Assembly (NCBI GenBank): GCA_023935145.1 | Contig: CM043700.1 | Location: 101,611,400 to 101,675,399, forward strand | Reading direction: 5' to 3' | DNA length: 64,000 nucleotides | Origin: Bretschneidera sinensis | Taxonomy: Eukaryota; Streptophyta; Magnoliopsida; Brassicales; Akaniaceae | Part shown: one piece after another, positions 34,605 to 46,099 of the stretch | How the letters are laid out: each line of letters starts with the position of its first letter | Numbering within the stretch: position 1 is the first letter of the stretch | Notes under the pieces: model-generated | The model's input: the letters and a program-made list of their open reading frames with translations, nothing else | What the model was told of the DNA's origin: nothing | Database searches by the model: none | Made by a program: the position numbers and the translations under genes

Positions 34605-34741
34605 TACCACAGAAAGTATGAGTTAGGGTTTGATGTGCCTGAAACAGAAAACAATTTAATTAGGTTTGATGAAAAATAAAGATAGTAAACAATACTAGCG
34701 TAATAATAATGAAAGTAATTCTAAAAAGAACTTTCGCGCAA

Positions 34742-34758
34742 TCCGCGGCAACGGTGCA
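34742..34758 (-). other. Primer-binding site of element D (decayed tRNA-Asp type)
   Basis: The minus strand reads TGCACCGTTGCCGCGGA, three differences from the intact tRNA-Asp site of element E, a few bases after the LTR end at 34765. Confidence 0.65.
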
Positions 34759-34764
34759 AAAACT

Positions 34765-36087
34765 TGTTGGACAAAAATATACCTAAATAAATAGGTGAAT
34801 AATCGTACTAGTTATACTTGCAAGTGCACAAGGTCATCAATGTAGTCTAGTGTGCAAAAGCAAGGTCATCTCCACAGGGATTGGTAAAGTTGCTTTTAGA
34901 ATCAGTTTCTCTAAAGTAAAAAGAGATAAATAACTGTTGGAAAGTGATTTGATAATAATAAAGACATAGGGCTTTGATATCCATCACTAGTCATACTTTC
35001 CCAATTTGTTTAAGGTATCAGTGCACTAGCCTTATTATGTATACCTACTGGTTGCCAACCTAAGGGCATGGTATCTACTCCTTAAGCTATTGATTTCCCT
35101 AAGCAACGAGTTAGGCATGGTATCTACTCTAACTCTTTTCTTCCTCAAGGGATTCAGCATGGTATCTACTTGAGTTGTTCCTTAAGAAAACATAAGTACT
35201 ATGGAAATCGACAACCACATGAGACCTAGGGCATGGTATCTACTCCCGGTTTCCCATTTTGATTAACCCGGGTATCCAGATAAGATATCCCTTGTTACTA
35301 ATGTTAGATCCAGGACTCGGTCATCCAAATTGATCTAACTAACCAATCCGTACCACATGCATACATTGGCCATACACATACATATGAGGAATTTAAATAA
35401 GCACAGACATTAATCAAGTTAAGCAACATAATAAAGGCTATTGGCAAAGATTTTATCAATGAATATAAATATGGGAATGCATAACTAGGGCTTCAATCGA
35501 GCCCTATAAGAAAGTTAGTTGCACATATTATCTGAAGTAAACATTATAAATAAACTAAACATTAAGGGAGAAGAATAAACTCGAGAGAAGAGGCGTCAAT
35601 TCTCTCCCAAGCTCTCAACTCCAAGTAAAAGAAAAGAGAAAAGTGTTTTCTATCTGAGGTGAGGTCTTTGTGTGTGAGTTACAAGTGTATTTATAGGTCT
35701 TTGAGAAGTCCTAAGAGACCCATGAGTTTCTAAACCTTCCTAAAACAAAAATTCTCTTATTTCCAAAATAGGGTTCTGCAATTTACTGTTCACGGCCGTA
35801 CATGTGCGCTCGATCGCATATGTCTTACGCTCGATCGCAGTGTACACTCGATCCTTCATGTGTGCGCACGATCGCATTGCATGGCGCGATCGATCGCAAT
35901 TTGCCCAGAGAATGCTCCAGGGATTCCAGATTTCTTCCTTTAAGTGCCAAAACTGCTTCTTTTTCTCCAAAACCCTATAAAAACATGTAAAACACACAAA
36001 TGGAGTAAAAGAGACCAATTTAACGTAATTAAGGACCTAAAAAATGTAAATAAGGGGGCTTAAATATGAATATTTAAGCACTTATCA
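34765..36087 (-). repeat. 5' LTR of element D
   Basis: Mate of 17119-18441, same length. The palindrome cluster is at about 35806-35898 (perfect GCGATCGATCGC at 35886-35897), the TATA box at 35688-35695, and four GCATGGTATCTACTC-type copies are at about 35068, 35116, 35158 and 35231. Here the palindromes are better preserved than in the 3' LTR, where several CG have become CA or TG. Confidence 0.88.
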
Positions 36088-36092
36088 GATTG

Positions 36093-37794
36093 TATCACCA
36101 TATTTGCCATCAATACTCCTTTATCATTGATACTCAACTGCATCCTCATTCTTCTTAACTTTATCATCAAGCTAGTATTATGACTCCCTATAGCAGCTAA
36201 TCTCCCTGTAGCCTTTCTATTCAATGCATCAGCTACTACATTATCCCTTTCTGGATAACAGTGAATCGTACAGTCATAATCACAAATCAACTCCATCCAC
36301 CTCCTCTTCCTCAAATTCAACTCCTTCTGGGTTGGTAAATGCGTCAAGCTTTTATGATTAGTAAAAATTTCACAATTGGCTCCATATTGATGATGTCTCC
36401 AAATCTTCAAAGCAAAAACTATGGCAGTCAATTCTAAATCATGGGTCGGGTAGTTCCTCTCATGGTTCTTCAGTTGCCTAGATGCATAAGCTATAACTCT
36501 CCCATGTTGCATCAACACACATCTCAACCCCTGATGTGACGCATCACTATAAACCACAAATCCTTCATCACCATAAAGAAGCACTAATACCGGGGCAGTA
36601 GTCAATTTTTCTTTCAATAGATGAAAACTTCTCTAACATTCCTCTGGCCACCTAAACTTCACGTCCTTCCTGGTCATTCAATGGTCCAACAATCATAGAA
36701 AAATTTTGGATAAATCTCCTATAATAACCAGCCAACTCCAAAAAGCTTCTAATTTCAGTTACACTCGTGGATCTTTCCTAATTTAACACTACTTTTACTT
36801 TTTATAGGTCAATTGTTATCCCCTCTCCCGACACAACATACCCTAAGAAAGATATTTCACTCAACCAAAACTCACACTTAGAGAATTTTGCATATAATTT
36901 ATCTTTCCTCAAAATCTCTAACATTATCTCCAAATGTTGCATATGTTCCTCTTCATTCTTGGAATATACCAAAGCATCATCAATGAACACAATCACAAAT
37001 CTGTCCAATAATGGTTTAAACACCCGATTCATAAGGTCTATAAATGCTACAGGAGCATTAGTCAACCCAAATGGAATCACCAAGAACTCATGATGGCCAT
37101 AACGTGTCCTAAAAACAGTCTTAGGCACGTCCCCCTCCTTTATCCTCAATTGATGATAACCCGATCTCAGGTCTATCTTAGAAAACACTCTAGCTTCCTG
37201 TGACTGCTTGAATAAATCATCTATCCTGGGTAAATGATATCTATTCTTGATGGTGATCTTATTCAACTGTCTATAATCAATACACAACTTCATTGTCCCA
37301 TCCTTCTTCTTGACAAACAACACAGGAGCTCCCCAAGGTGACATACTAGGTCGGATAAACTGTTTATCTAGTAACTCCTAAAGCTAAACTTTCAACTCTC
37401 TCAATTCAGCTGGTGCCATTCTATAGGGTGCTATGGATATGGGATCTGATCCTGGAATCACTTCAATAGAAAATTCAATCTCTTTATTGGGAGGCAAACG
37501 AGACAACTCCTCAGGGAATATGTTAGAAAAATCTTTCACTACAAAGATTTCTTCTAACTTTCTACTTTCATTGCTATAATCCACCACATATGCCAAATAC
37601 CCCTCACAACCCTTCTTCAACCATTTATTAGCAGTTAAGGCAAAAAGACAATTAGCAAGTATCTTACACTCTCCCTGAAAATTAAACTCCTCCTGTCCGG
37701 GTATCTTGAACAACACATTTTTCCTAAAACAATCTACCCAAGCATGATATGCAGATAACCAATTTATCCCCAAAATTAAATCAAAATCTATCAT
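36093..37794 (-). pseudogene. Reverse transcriptase and RNase H of element B
   Basis: 37794-37384: linker from protease (DFDLILGINWLSAYHAWVDC, then IEVIPGSDPISIAPYRMAPA). 37344-36802: open RT with [59 protein letters not shown] and the catalytic box [18 protein letters not shown]. The second half is broken by stops near 36800 and a frameshift near 36670. 36617-36093: RNase H ([60 protein letters not shown]). It ends at the D insertion. The RT catalytic aspartates are intact. Confidence 0.85.
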
Positions 37795-38130
37795 ATCTAA
37801 AGCAATAAATCAACTTCAAATTCTCTTTCAGCAATATTAATCACACAACCTTAATAGATTGTCCTGATAATAACCCTATCTCTAGTGAGAACATCAACAA
37901 TAATCACATGCATCAAAGGACTAGCACTAGCATCAATAGATTTCATATAATTACTAGATGCAAAAGAATGGGCTACACCAGGATCAATCAATAATCTAGC
38001 AGGCCTACCAAGGATAGATATCATACCCATTACAACATCAGGAGTGACTTGTGCATCCTATTGGGTCAATGCATAGACTCTGTTATCTCTGGACTGAAAC
38101 TGGCTGCTACATCCTTGTTCAGCTACTGAT
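37795..38130 (-). pseudogene. Protease region of element B, heavily decayed
   Basis: The stretch between the Gag zinc-knuckle area and RT is full of stops. Traces of the usual protease order are visible on the minus strand (a remnant of DPGATHSF near 37975). No catalytic triad can be read with confidence. Confidence 0.5.
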
Positions 38131-39474
38131 CCTCAACCTCTGCCCCGCACACTCCCTGATCCACCACCGATCTTCTCCTAATACTTCCAATGCCTACTTT
38201 AGCAGATTTTCCAGCTGGACCTCTCCCACCAAATACAAAGCATATCTGTGTAGGACAATTCCGAGATAGATACCCCATTTGATTACATCTAAAGTAAGTC
38301 ATTGCCTCTCGATCATACATCAGATTACCACTTCGCCATGGTGGCATACTTACTCCTCTACCATAACTCCCAATTCCCATAATTTGTCTCCCAAATCTAG
38401 GGGTCCCACCGGTATTACTCTAAGCTACAAAGCAATAGATCCTACTTGCCTCTGGCTCTACACTACAGTTCCTTGTGACAAGGAACGCCCCCTCTTGGGT
38501 GGTCTTCTACCCTGTACACCTATACTGGTACCACCTCTAGGTCCCTCAAACCTAGACCTCTTCAGCCAATCTCTCCTACCTCTAAACTCCATCAAATCCT
38601 TCTCAATCTGTAATACTTTATCCACAAGTACAGCATAATTTCCTATGCCTATATAAGAGATTTTAGTCTGAATGTCATAGTGTAATTTGTCTAAAAATCT
38701 CTTACATTTTCTCTCATTCGTATTCACTAATTCAGGTAGAAACCTTGACAGAGTAATGAATCTACTATCATATTCAGCCACCGATAAATTTTCCTGCCTT
38801 AGATGAATAAAATCTCTCTCTTATTGTGCCCGAAAGGTATCTGGGAAATACTTCGCAAAAAACTCATCCTTAAACTTACTCCAAGTTAAAGGTTGTTCTA
38901 TCCGTGCGCTTATCTTGGGCAAAATATCCTCCCACAATTGAGAAGCCTTACCCTCCAGTATAAATGAAGCGAAAGCAATCGTCTGTCTATTTGTCACTGG
39001 TAAGACCTCAAAATATTTTTCGATATGTCAGATCCACTGCTCAATTTCTACAGGATTTACATATCCTCTAAAAGATTGGGGTTTAAACTTAAGAAATCTC
39101 TCAAAACAATCACATTGCATCTCATGTGCAAACACACCTTCTCCATCATGAACCTCTTGCCTTACCACATCAGGTTCTCTTCTACCCCTTTCCTCTAATC
39201 TTCTCTGCAGATTATCAGCCCTTTCTTCAGTTGCATTCATCTTCTCTATAGCACGATTAAGAGCTTATCTCAATTCATCCTTCCTAACCTCAGATTTTCT
39301 CCCAGCTCTACTAGTACCAGCTGCACTATCAATATGTTCCCTCGCGGGAAGTACAGACTCAACTTCCTCTTCTACTTCAGTTCTTCTAAAAATTAGGGGT
39401 CTACCACGTCCCCTCTGATTTAGAACTCTACCTCTAGCTCTAGCACGACCACGTGTCATCCTCAGACTCTGCAT
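38123..39474 (-). pseudogene. gag of element B
   Basis: It opens MQSLRMTRGRARARGRVLNQ at 39474, then the Gag block CFERFLKFKPQSFRGYVNPV and IAFASFILEGKASQLWEDIL (about 38980-38920), then FIHLRQENLSVAEYDSRFIT and WLKRSRFEGPRGGTSIGVQG. The knuckle (about 38300-38240) reads YFRCNQMGYLSRNC, with Tyr in place of both the first Cys and the His of CX2CX4HX4C, so it could not bind zinc normally. Several stops interrupt the frame. Confidence 0.8.
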
Positions 39475-39551
39475 TTAAAACATAATTTATTTAGATCTTC
39501 CACTTAATTTTTTTAAGTTCTCATGTAGTCTACAGAATCTTAAAACCTAAT

Positions 39552-39563
39552 GCTCTGATACCA
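39552..39563 (-). other. Primer-binding site of element B (tRNA-iMet)
   Basis: The minus strand reads TGGTATCAGAGC, four bases after the LTR end, as in element A. Confidence 0.85.
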
Positions 39564-39567
39564 AAAT

Positions 39568-41492
39568 TGTAACAACCCATCCCGAGTTGGCCACCCCCGA
39601 GACAGTGTCATCACATTTTGAAAATCCCCGCACGACACATATATGCAACAATAAAAAAATAATATTAACAGAAATTTTACTGTAATCCTCAACCCTCAAC
39701 AAGGGAGCTACATCAATCTGATATTAATTTAAATATAATATACAACGTAAAATGCATGAATATTTATAAATAAAATTTTTATATTTCATTTTCTCATTTG
39801 TCTGAGGATGTTGACACGTACGTGGCTTACAGAAAATGATTTCGTCTAACTCTCAACCCACCAGACTATTTGTCCTGTCTGCTACCTGAAATAATTGTAC
39901 AATGAGGGATGAGCTTCACAAGCTCAGTGAATTAAATTTACTAGAAGTATTCAATTTGTATAAATAGCCCTTTAATATTTAATCATTTATATCTCATACG
40001 ACTAAATAATAGCATATAGTCTAACATTTAAATAATTTCTATCATATCATACTTCTATGTATTTTTCTCACTGTAACTATCTCTGTTTATGAGACTCATT
40101 TATATACAAATAAATGCATAATATCAATAACATTTCAGTAAAAATATCAACATGTACAACAGATGCAATGCATGAATTATTATTATTAGGGAACGTCTTC
40201 CCACATGTCGACATATTTTTATCTTAGACCGGCTCCCACCCAGTTTTTTTCTTTTCCAGCATATACCGGCTATCACGGTATTTATTTCATATACCGGCTA
40301 TCACGGTATTTATTTTCAGCATATACTGGTTGTCACGGTTTGCCTTTATTTCCAGCTTATACCAGCTATCACGGCTTTTTCAATTAGACCGGCCCCCTCC
40401 CGGTTCTTTTATTTTATACGCATGCATATGAACAATGATATGAAATATGCATATGAACAATAATATGAATTCAAATATTAAATTTAGCTATCCTGTCTTT
40501 CTTAAAATTTCTGCTTGATAAATTTCACTAATTTCTTCTCCTCATATATCACATCAATTTATTAACCAAAGTTCGTCAAGAAATTTATTTATCACCATCA
40601 TTATTAAATCGACTCATTATTCTAATAATATTTCTTTTCGCATAATAATTTTCTACATGTTCAATATTTATATCATACTCATCAATCCAATTTTTATCTA
40701 CCACCAAAGCATAAGCTAATAATTTATTTTAATATTATCACTAGATATTTCATTTTTATTTAGATTACTTAAAATAAATCTAACTCACTGCGTAGCACTT
40801 AAAGTTACTAGTGGATCACCTCATTCCTTTCCCGTTCCTCTCAGCAATTTCCCCAACACCTGACATAATATTTATATTAAATTTCTAATTTATTCTTCAA
40901 TTCTTCATAAATCACACCCTTTGAAAATTTCCACTTTGAATTCCGAGAAATTTCATGTATCCAAAAAATTCAAAAATAAACTTTATATTATTACCTTATG
41001 TTTTTCTGATAGCTTCCCGTGATCCTCTATAAAATTTTCCTGTAAACCCCTTCAAAATTTTGCTCTTTCAACCTTTCTTTCGGTCCTCAAGTGTTTAAAG
41101 AAATAGAGTAATTGAAGAAAAACTAAACAAAATTCGGTAAGTATAAATTAATGTTTACATATCATATATATAAAAGTTTGTTGCTTCAAAATCTCTTGCA
41201 CAAAAATTTGGGTTCAGAAGCTCCAAAAATTGCTTGCACCATCAGCACCTAAACTCCCAAAATCTCTCCATGGTATGGCCACATGTAATACATGCATGGC
41301 TTTACTTTAAACTTGGCAGCAGGTGTTGCCACCTGCTACCACGTTTTTTTTTTTCCTTTCTTATGGACGTTCGAGAATTTTTTTTAAAAATTTTAAATTT
41401 TCGCATTTAAAAATATCTATATATTATTTTAACTCTATGTCATATTTATTAAAGTACTTCTTTACCCTTACTTTACAAATACATGTATTACA
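39568..41492 (-). repeat. 5' LTR of element B
   Basis: Mate of 13544-15635. It holds the short repeat array (about 40228-40400), a TA stretch (41149-41172) and, upstream in element sense, the inverted repeat GCAGGTG-TTGC-CACCTGC at 41319-41336. Confidence 0.82.
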
Positions 41493-41497
41493 TGTAT

Positions 41498-41636
41498 CTC
41501 CCCTGTTGAGGGTTGAGGATTGATTTAATAATTGCAGTTTGTGTTATTTTTATTGTTGCATATATGTGTCATGTTGGGATTTTCATAATGTGACAATACT
41601 GTCTCAGGGGTGGCCAACCCGGGATGGGTCATTACA
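41498..41636 (+). repeat. Partial extra LTR of element A, right piece
   Basis: Resumes after the right TGTAT copy with CTCCCCTGTTGAGGG and ends ...GGGTCATTACA, matching the final 140 bp of the A LTRs. It is followed by ATAAG, the right target-site copy of A. Confidence 0.8.
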
Positions 41637-41641
41637 ATAAG

Positions 41642-42709
41642 ATCAATCACAAGATGTAGTTCCCAATTTCCTTAATAAAAGAGTAAATAATTTCAAAGAA
41701 GGTTTAAGAAATATTGGGACATAAATAATAGAATTTTTGTGTTGGGATATCTCTTGTTGTGAATATCTCTTGTAGAAATGTACAAGAATATGAATCTCAA
41801 GAGGGTACTTATAGTAAAATCATGTTTAGATGATAATGTCACTTGGATTAGTAATACTAGTATACGCTACTGTAGGTCTTGTACAAAGGTATAAGCATTA
41901 AGTAAACACTGAGCATGATAATGAATCACGAGTAGACAAAGTCAAGTAGTTATAAGTGATGGAAAAGATCACTTGTGTTGAGGGTGATTTTGAGTGTAAG
42001 TGTGATTAGTATTACGTAAGTAGTGCACTACAATGATTTATCCTAGGCATTTAGCCAAGTATAAATTCTAGACATTAACTAAGTTTCTAGCTAGCAAATG
42101 ATTAAAATTTATAAGAGATCATAATCAAACCCATACAATTAGTTACCCATAGTGGAAACTCGACTCAATGCTTACTATCTTGAGTTAAATGAGACAAAGT
42201 ACATCATTAGTTATGATTTCAAACACCTACAGTAAATATTTCATCCCAAGAGAAGGATGTTTGGAAACTATAGTGATAAAGTGAAGGGTGAACTTTGAGT
42301 TTTTAATAAGGCTTATAAAAGTTTTCTTTTGTGTGTTAAGCTATGGAACATACTTAATAAGCTTACCCAGTGAGTATGAAGTGTGACCGCTTCTGCTAAG
42401 TTCAAGGGCTTGACTCTAGATCACTCATAATATAAGATAAATGACACAAGGCCTTCAAAAGTGTCGGCAATTTTTCTGGAAAATTCTATGAGGAGAAGTT
42501 TCATGTGTGAAACATGTCTAGTTAAACAAATAGGATTTGTGGTTCAAAGTATTATAATACCACACAATCTGTTTAACTTTGAAGTGTTTTCACTAAGTGA
42601 AGATTCAAGTCTCAAATACATCTTCATTTAGACATGAACTTCAATGGATAATGAAAGATAAGATTTTCAAGTTTTATAGAGTCGAAATATTTTGAAAATG
42701 GTGGGGGAT
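41642..42709 (+). other. Copia C internal non-coding DNA, right of the A insertion
   Basis: No credible coding frame. It ends in a polypurine tract (GGTGGGGGAT) directly before the C 3' LTR. Confidence 0.6.
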
Positions 42710-43449
42710 TGTTGATGATTTTCAAAATAAACTTAGTTTTAAGTTTGGGTGATTTAGAAAATCAAAGGAAATGAGAAAAGAAAGAAAAATTAATTTTGGC
42801 TCATGGACAGTCGACTATAGGGACATAAACTTTTGTATTACATAATCAATTTTAGTAGTGACAAAGAAGTTTGTCCACTACTGTACTACAAGCATAGTCA
42901 ACTATAAGCTCGATACCTTATTGATTTTGAAAAATTACATGAGGCCCAGTTGATTGTAAAAAGGACCCAATCGATTGGAAAATAAAAAATTTGAATTTTT
43001 CTGAACGTTAAATGATAGTTAGTATTGAACTAAAGTGTCTCTTACAAAGAGACGCTCAGTTATGTTCGCTTAGGATTGAACCAAAGTGTTTTTTTGTGAA
43101 GAGACACTCATTAAATTTATAAATAGAGTAGATAATTGTCATTATTTACAAAATTTTGATAATTGTTTTTTCTTTTTCTTCTTCTCCTCATCTTTTCTCT
43201 CAAATTTCCAAACATAAGTGTTATATATCCATAAACTCATAGAAACTATTGTGGGTTGTTCTTCATAAGTGCAAAATGCAGAAAAACAACAGAGCTTCAT
43301 TGTATCTTAAAGGAAATTTGCCAAAAACCTTCTTACATAAATGATGAGCGAATTAAGCCTTGAGAAATGCGACTTGGTCGTATCTTGAAGCCATTACTCT
43401 CATTTCTCTCTTCCATGTTGATAAAAAACCTTTAGAAATTCCCCCAACA
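42710..43449 (+). repeat. 3' LTR of Copia element C
   Basis: Starts TGTTGATGATTTTC and ends CCCCAACA. Degenerate CAGTCGACTG copies are at about 42808-42985 and a TATAAATA is near 43115. GATTG follows at 43450. Confidence 0.78.
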
Positions 43450-44788
43450 GATTGTACTTTACTTCCTCGAATAACTTGTTTTACATCAATGGAAGAAGAC
43501 TAATCGAGAACTCTATATCGATATCTATAGTGGTGTACTTTTGTTTGGGAAGAATGATCATTGGTTGCCACGTGTACATTCATCGGCCATTCAGATGTGG
43601 AAACATCGGCCATAATCAATTGGATATTAACCTATCAAAATGGGATCACTCACCTTGTGTCATCGTCACATGGTCGTACCAGTGGAAAAAAGCAAAGATG
43701 CAAAAGGGGACTAACACAACCCTTCAGCACAACATCGTAACCCTTGAAGGCACCCTTGGTGGACGCTAGCCTTGCGATGATCACCACATGACTATTATTG
43801 GAAGGGTTCCCACGATGACCTACGCAGCCTTACAACTCTGACTCGTAACCCTTAGAAGTGCCGTTGTGACCTAGGCAATTGGTGACACCGCAACCCAGCT
43901 AGACGTAGGGACGGGCTCGTAGGATGGGCCAAGGTCTGATTCAGTTGTTATCTCACATCTCATCAAACCCTGGTTGAGATTTCGCGATGTCCTCCTACAT
44001 CCACTCTCGTTAGCACCTCATAGAAGTGGATGGCTTCGATGGAAACCTAAAGTGTTGATTGACCCAGTCCTTCATAAGAGACTTGTTGAACCTGGGTTGC
44101 ATGACTTCAAAGTCTTGTAACTCATGAGGATGACCTCATGGAGTTAGGGCTGAGGAAATGAAGGTGACACACAACGTCAACGAGTTCCAATAGGTCCACG
44201 TTGCTAAGGAACCTATCGAAACCCTACATGCTATCCCCACAACCCTCTCTTGGGAACACATGGGGACCTTAGATTGGTGGCTGGAACAGAGGCTCATCGA
44301 AGGCGCTTAAGCTCAACCTTAGAACTATTCTTAAAGGTATAGGAGTTGGTGAATGGAACGTAACCCATAGCATGACCTTCACCTATCACATAACATGGCG
44401 CTACCATACCCTCGCATAGGGTTATGACCATTGCATGGCTAACACTCCTATAATAGGTTCATTACACATGTGGCTGCAACTATTGCTCTATAAATACCCT
44501 AATCCTTTTCACACTAAAGGACACAATAACACAACGAGTTCACAAGCTCGTGCACGCAAAACCTACCACCTCTCTTTTGAGAATTGTTTTGTTCTCTCCC
44601 CTCTCCATGATTTCGAGTAGACTAATCATGCCTTCTACGGTCACCAAGTAGAATACCTCACCACTCAGATTATTTGAACCCTAAACCACTTTTCAGTTTG
44701 ACAACAAAAATGAAAGGAAAATGAGTTATAGTTTGATTTCTTTCCTTTTTGTGAGAGATAATTAATAGTAGGGTATTTTTTAAAATAA
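43450..44788. other. Unidentified GC-richer block with a TATA-like box
   Basis: About 43560-44640 is clearly less AT-rich than its neighbours and gives no long frame or known motif. TATAAATA at 44489-44496 is followed by a pyrimidine-rich stretch (CTCTCCCCTCTCC near 44595), which resembles an LTR U3-R boundary or a promoter. No second copy is present in the window, so an LTR call cannot be tested here. Confidence 0.35.
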
Positions 44789-44797
44789 TAAATAGAA

Positions 44798-46090
44798 AAG
44801 AAAATTAAGTTTAGCCACCTATTGTATGATCTAACCTACATATGAGGACCCATAGTTTTAAAACCTACAAATGAGAACATTGATCTGCGTTGACCATGAA
44901 GACTCTGTTCAGTTTTAATAGAAAAAATGGAAAGATGAAAATTCCCCTTATAAAAGACCCAGTCTTTTCATCCATTTTCTTTTCCTTTGACCTCTACCCC
45001 ATAAGTTATACCTTTGATAATAGCCAACAACCATTTCTAGACATCATATTTAATTAAGCAATCAATACAAAATGATTAGTCCAAATTCCAGCAAACATAT
45101 AATTCCAAATCATCAATCTAAATTACATTAGTACCAAAACAATACCAGATCCAAGATATGACGAACATCAATTAATGAGTCTGCAACAAAATCATGATAT
45201 GAAAATGAGAGATGAGAGGTAATTTTATTCTTTTTTGTTTGTTCTCTTTTTTTGTCGGCAACTTTATACCAATAGCAAAGATTATGAGAGATGATAGGTC
45301 GCTTAGGTGCCAAGAATTTGAAAAAAAAATAAAGAAAATTGTCTCTATCTGATTTTGCATTTTCTTCTCTTACTCTGTGAAAATGAGTTATCCGATTAAA
45401 GAGGAAACAAGAAGAATTTTTCAGTTTTTTTTTTGTTTGGTTTCTGTTAATGGGTATGCAAGAAACATGATCCGAAAAATTATGTATGCAAAATGTCACA
45501 TATTATGAACCTATGGTCATCAAAGCTTTGTTTGGATCATGAGATAGTTGGAGACAATATTTTTTTAGGTGTCAAATTCTCATTTCGCTAAGAAAGCAAT
45601 GTAGAAACAATCCAAAAACATTTTTGCACATCGAAATCAATTGATTAAGCTCAAATTAGCTAGGAAATATAAATCTCATTCAAAATTCAGGAACAAATCT
45701 TCATAAATATTCAAAGAAATTAATTAAAAAAACACAAAACCAGATAAAACAATCCTAACAAAAAGAACCGAGAGAGAATTTCGAAAAACAGCATTACTGG
45801 GAATAAAGTGTAGCTTGAAATGTGATAAATCACTGTCGATCCCTTTTGATGTTTTGATGCTAGAGTTAGAACCACTAAAGGGTATTATGGTGATTTTTCA
45901 AATAAATACTGATGTGCAATGGTGTTTGATCGAAGATAACAGATTTGACTAACTGGGATTTAACGGTGAGGGGTAGTTGTCATCTTAAATTAAAATATGA
46001 ATATTTTATAGGGATACATGTAGGTTTTGAAACAATAAGTCCTCATCTATAGGTTATGTCATATTATAGGTGGCTAAATGTAATTTTTCT
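44798..46090. mobile_element. Non-autonomous Mutator-like DNA element
   Basis: Terminal inverted repeats of about 80 bp: the left end contains TTTAGCCACCTATTGTATGA and the right end, read inverted, TTTAGCCACCTATAATATGA; similarity continues to AAAACCTAC. An exact 9-bp direct repeat TAAATAGAA flanks it (44789-44797 and 46091-46099). Long inverted repeats plus a 9-bp target duplication are the mark of Mutator-like elements. The 1.1-kb interior shows no transposase frame, so it would need a transposase from elsewhere. The AT-rich duplication makes chance agreement possible but unlikely together with the repeats. Confidence 0.72.
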
Positions 46091-46099
46091 TAAATAGAA

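Larger units (their letters stand above)
17119..36087 (-). mobile_element. Element D: Athila-like Gypsy element, fourth level
   Basis: LTRs at 17119-18441 and 34765-36087 are each 1,323 bp by my coordinates and differ by scattered substitutions only. The exact duplication GATTG flanks the element (17114-17118 and 36088-36092). The minus strand carries gag, protease, RT, RNase H and integrase (split by element E), then a separate downstream ORF with its own TATA-preceded leader, then polypurine tracts. A tRNA-Asp-type primer site, a protease motif DLGA in place of DSGA/DTGA, and an additional ORF after integrase are all typical of the Athila branch. The internal DNA carries TCGATCGC-type palindromes not found in the other elements. 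Confidence 0.88.
13544..41492 (-). mobile_element. Element B: chromovirus-type Gypsy element, third level
   Basis: Minus-strand element with 3' LTR 13544-15635 and 5' LTR 39568-41492, flanked by the exact duplication TGTAT (13539-13543 and 41493-41497). The primer site for tRNA-iMet is at 39552-39563. The order on the minus strand is gag, protease, RT, RNase H, [element D], integrase, chromodomain-like tail, polypurine tract. It is better preserved than A, with long open stretches in RT and integrase, but stops and small indels are present in every domain. Order and tail place it with the Tekay/Del chromoviruses. Confidence 0.85.
3972..41636 (+). mobile_element. Element A: degenerate chromovirus-type Gypsy element, second level
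   Basis: The 5' LTR at 3972-6232 is followed by a tRNA-iMet primer site (6237-6248). An internal region with decayed gag and pol in plus orientation runs to a polypurine tract, and the 3' LTR begins at 10199. The right terminus is ...ATTACA at 41636 because element B (13544-41492) sits in the 3' LTR area. Direct repeats ATAAG flank the whole element (3967-3971 and 41637-41641). Its 3' end is a complete LTR (10199-12782) fused to a second, partial LTR (12783-13543 plus 41498-41636). The coding region shares motifs and the chromodomain-like tail with B, so both belong to one family of the Tekay/Del type. Confidence 0.8.
2063..43449 (+). mobile_element. Element C: degenerate Ty1/Copia element, outermost level of the nest
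   Basis: LTRs at 2063-2854 and 42710-43449 both begin TGTTGATGATTTTC and run in the same orientation; the right one ends in CCCCAACA and is preceded by a polypurine tract. Flanks are GATTA (2058-2062) and GATTG (43450-43454), a 5-bp target duplication with one change. After subtracting inserted element A (3972-41636), only about 2.2 kb of internal DNA remains: a broken gag and a 3' non-coding part. No protease, integrase, RT or RNase H is visible, so the copy is non-autonomous or internally deleted. It is the oldest member of the tower by position, which agrees with its strongly diverged LTRs. Confidence 0.75.

Noticed and set aside
43452..43769. Open frame of 105 codons just right of Copia C
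   Set aside because: It starts at the LTR edge, shows no domain or homologue I recognise, and composition does not suggest coding.
45128..45499. Open frame of 123 codons inside the Mutator-like element
   Set aside because: Lys/Phe-rich product from AT-rich DNA without motif; not a transposase.
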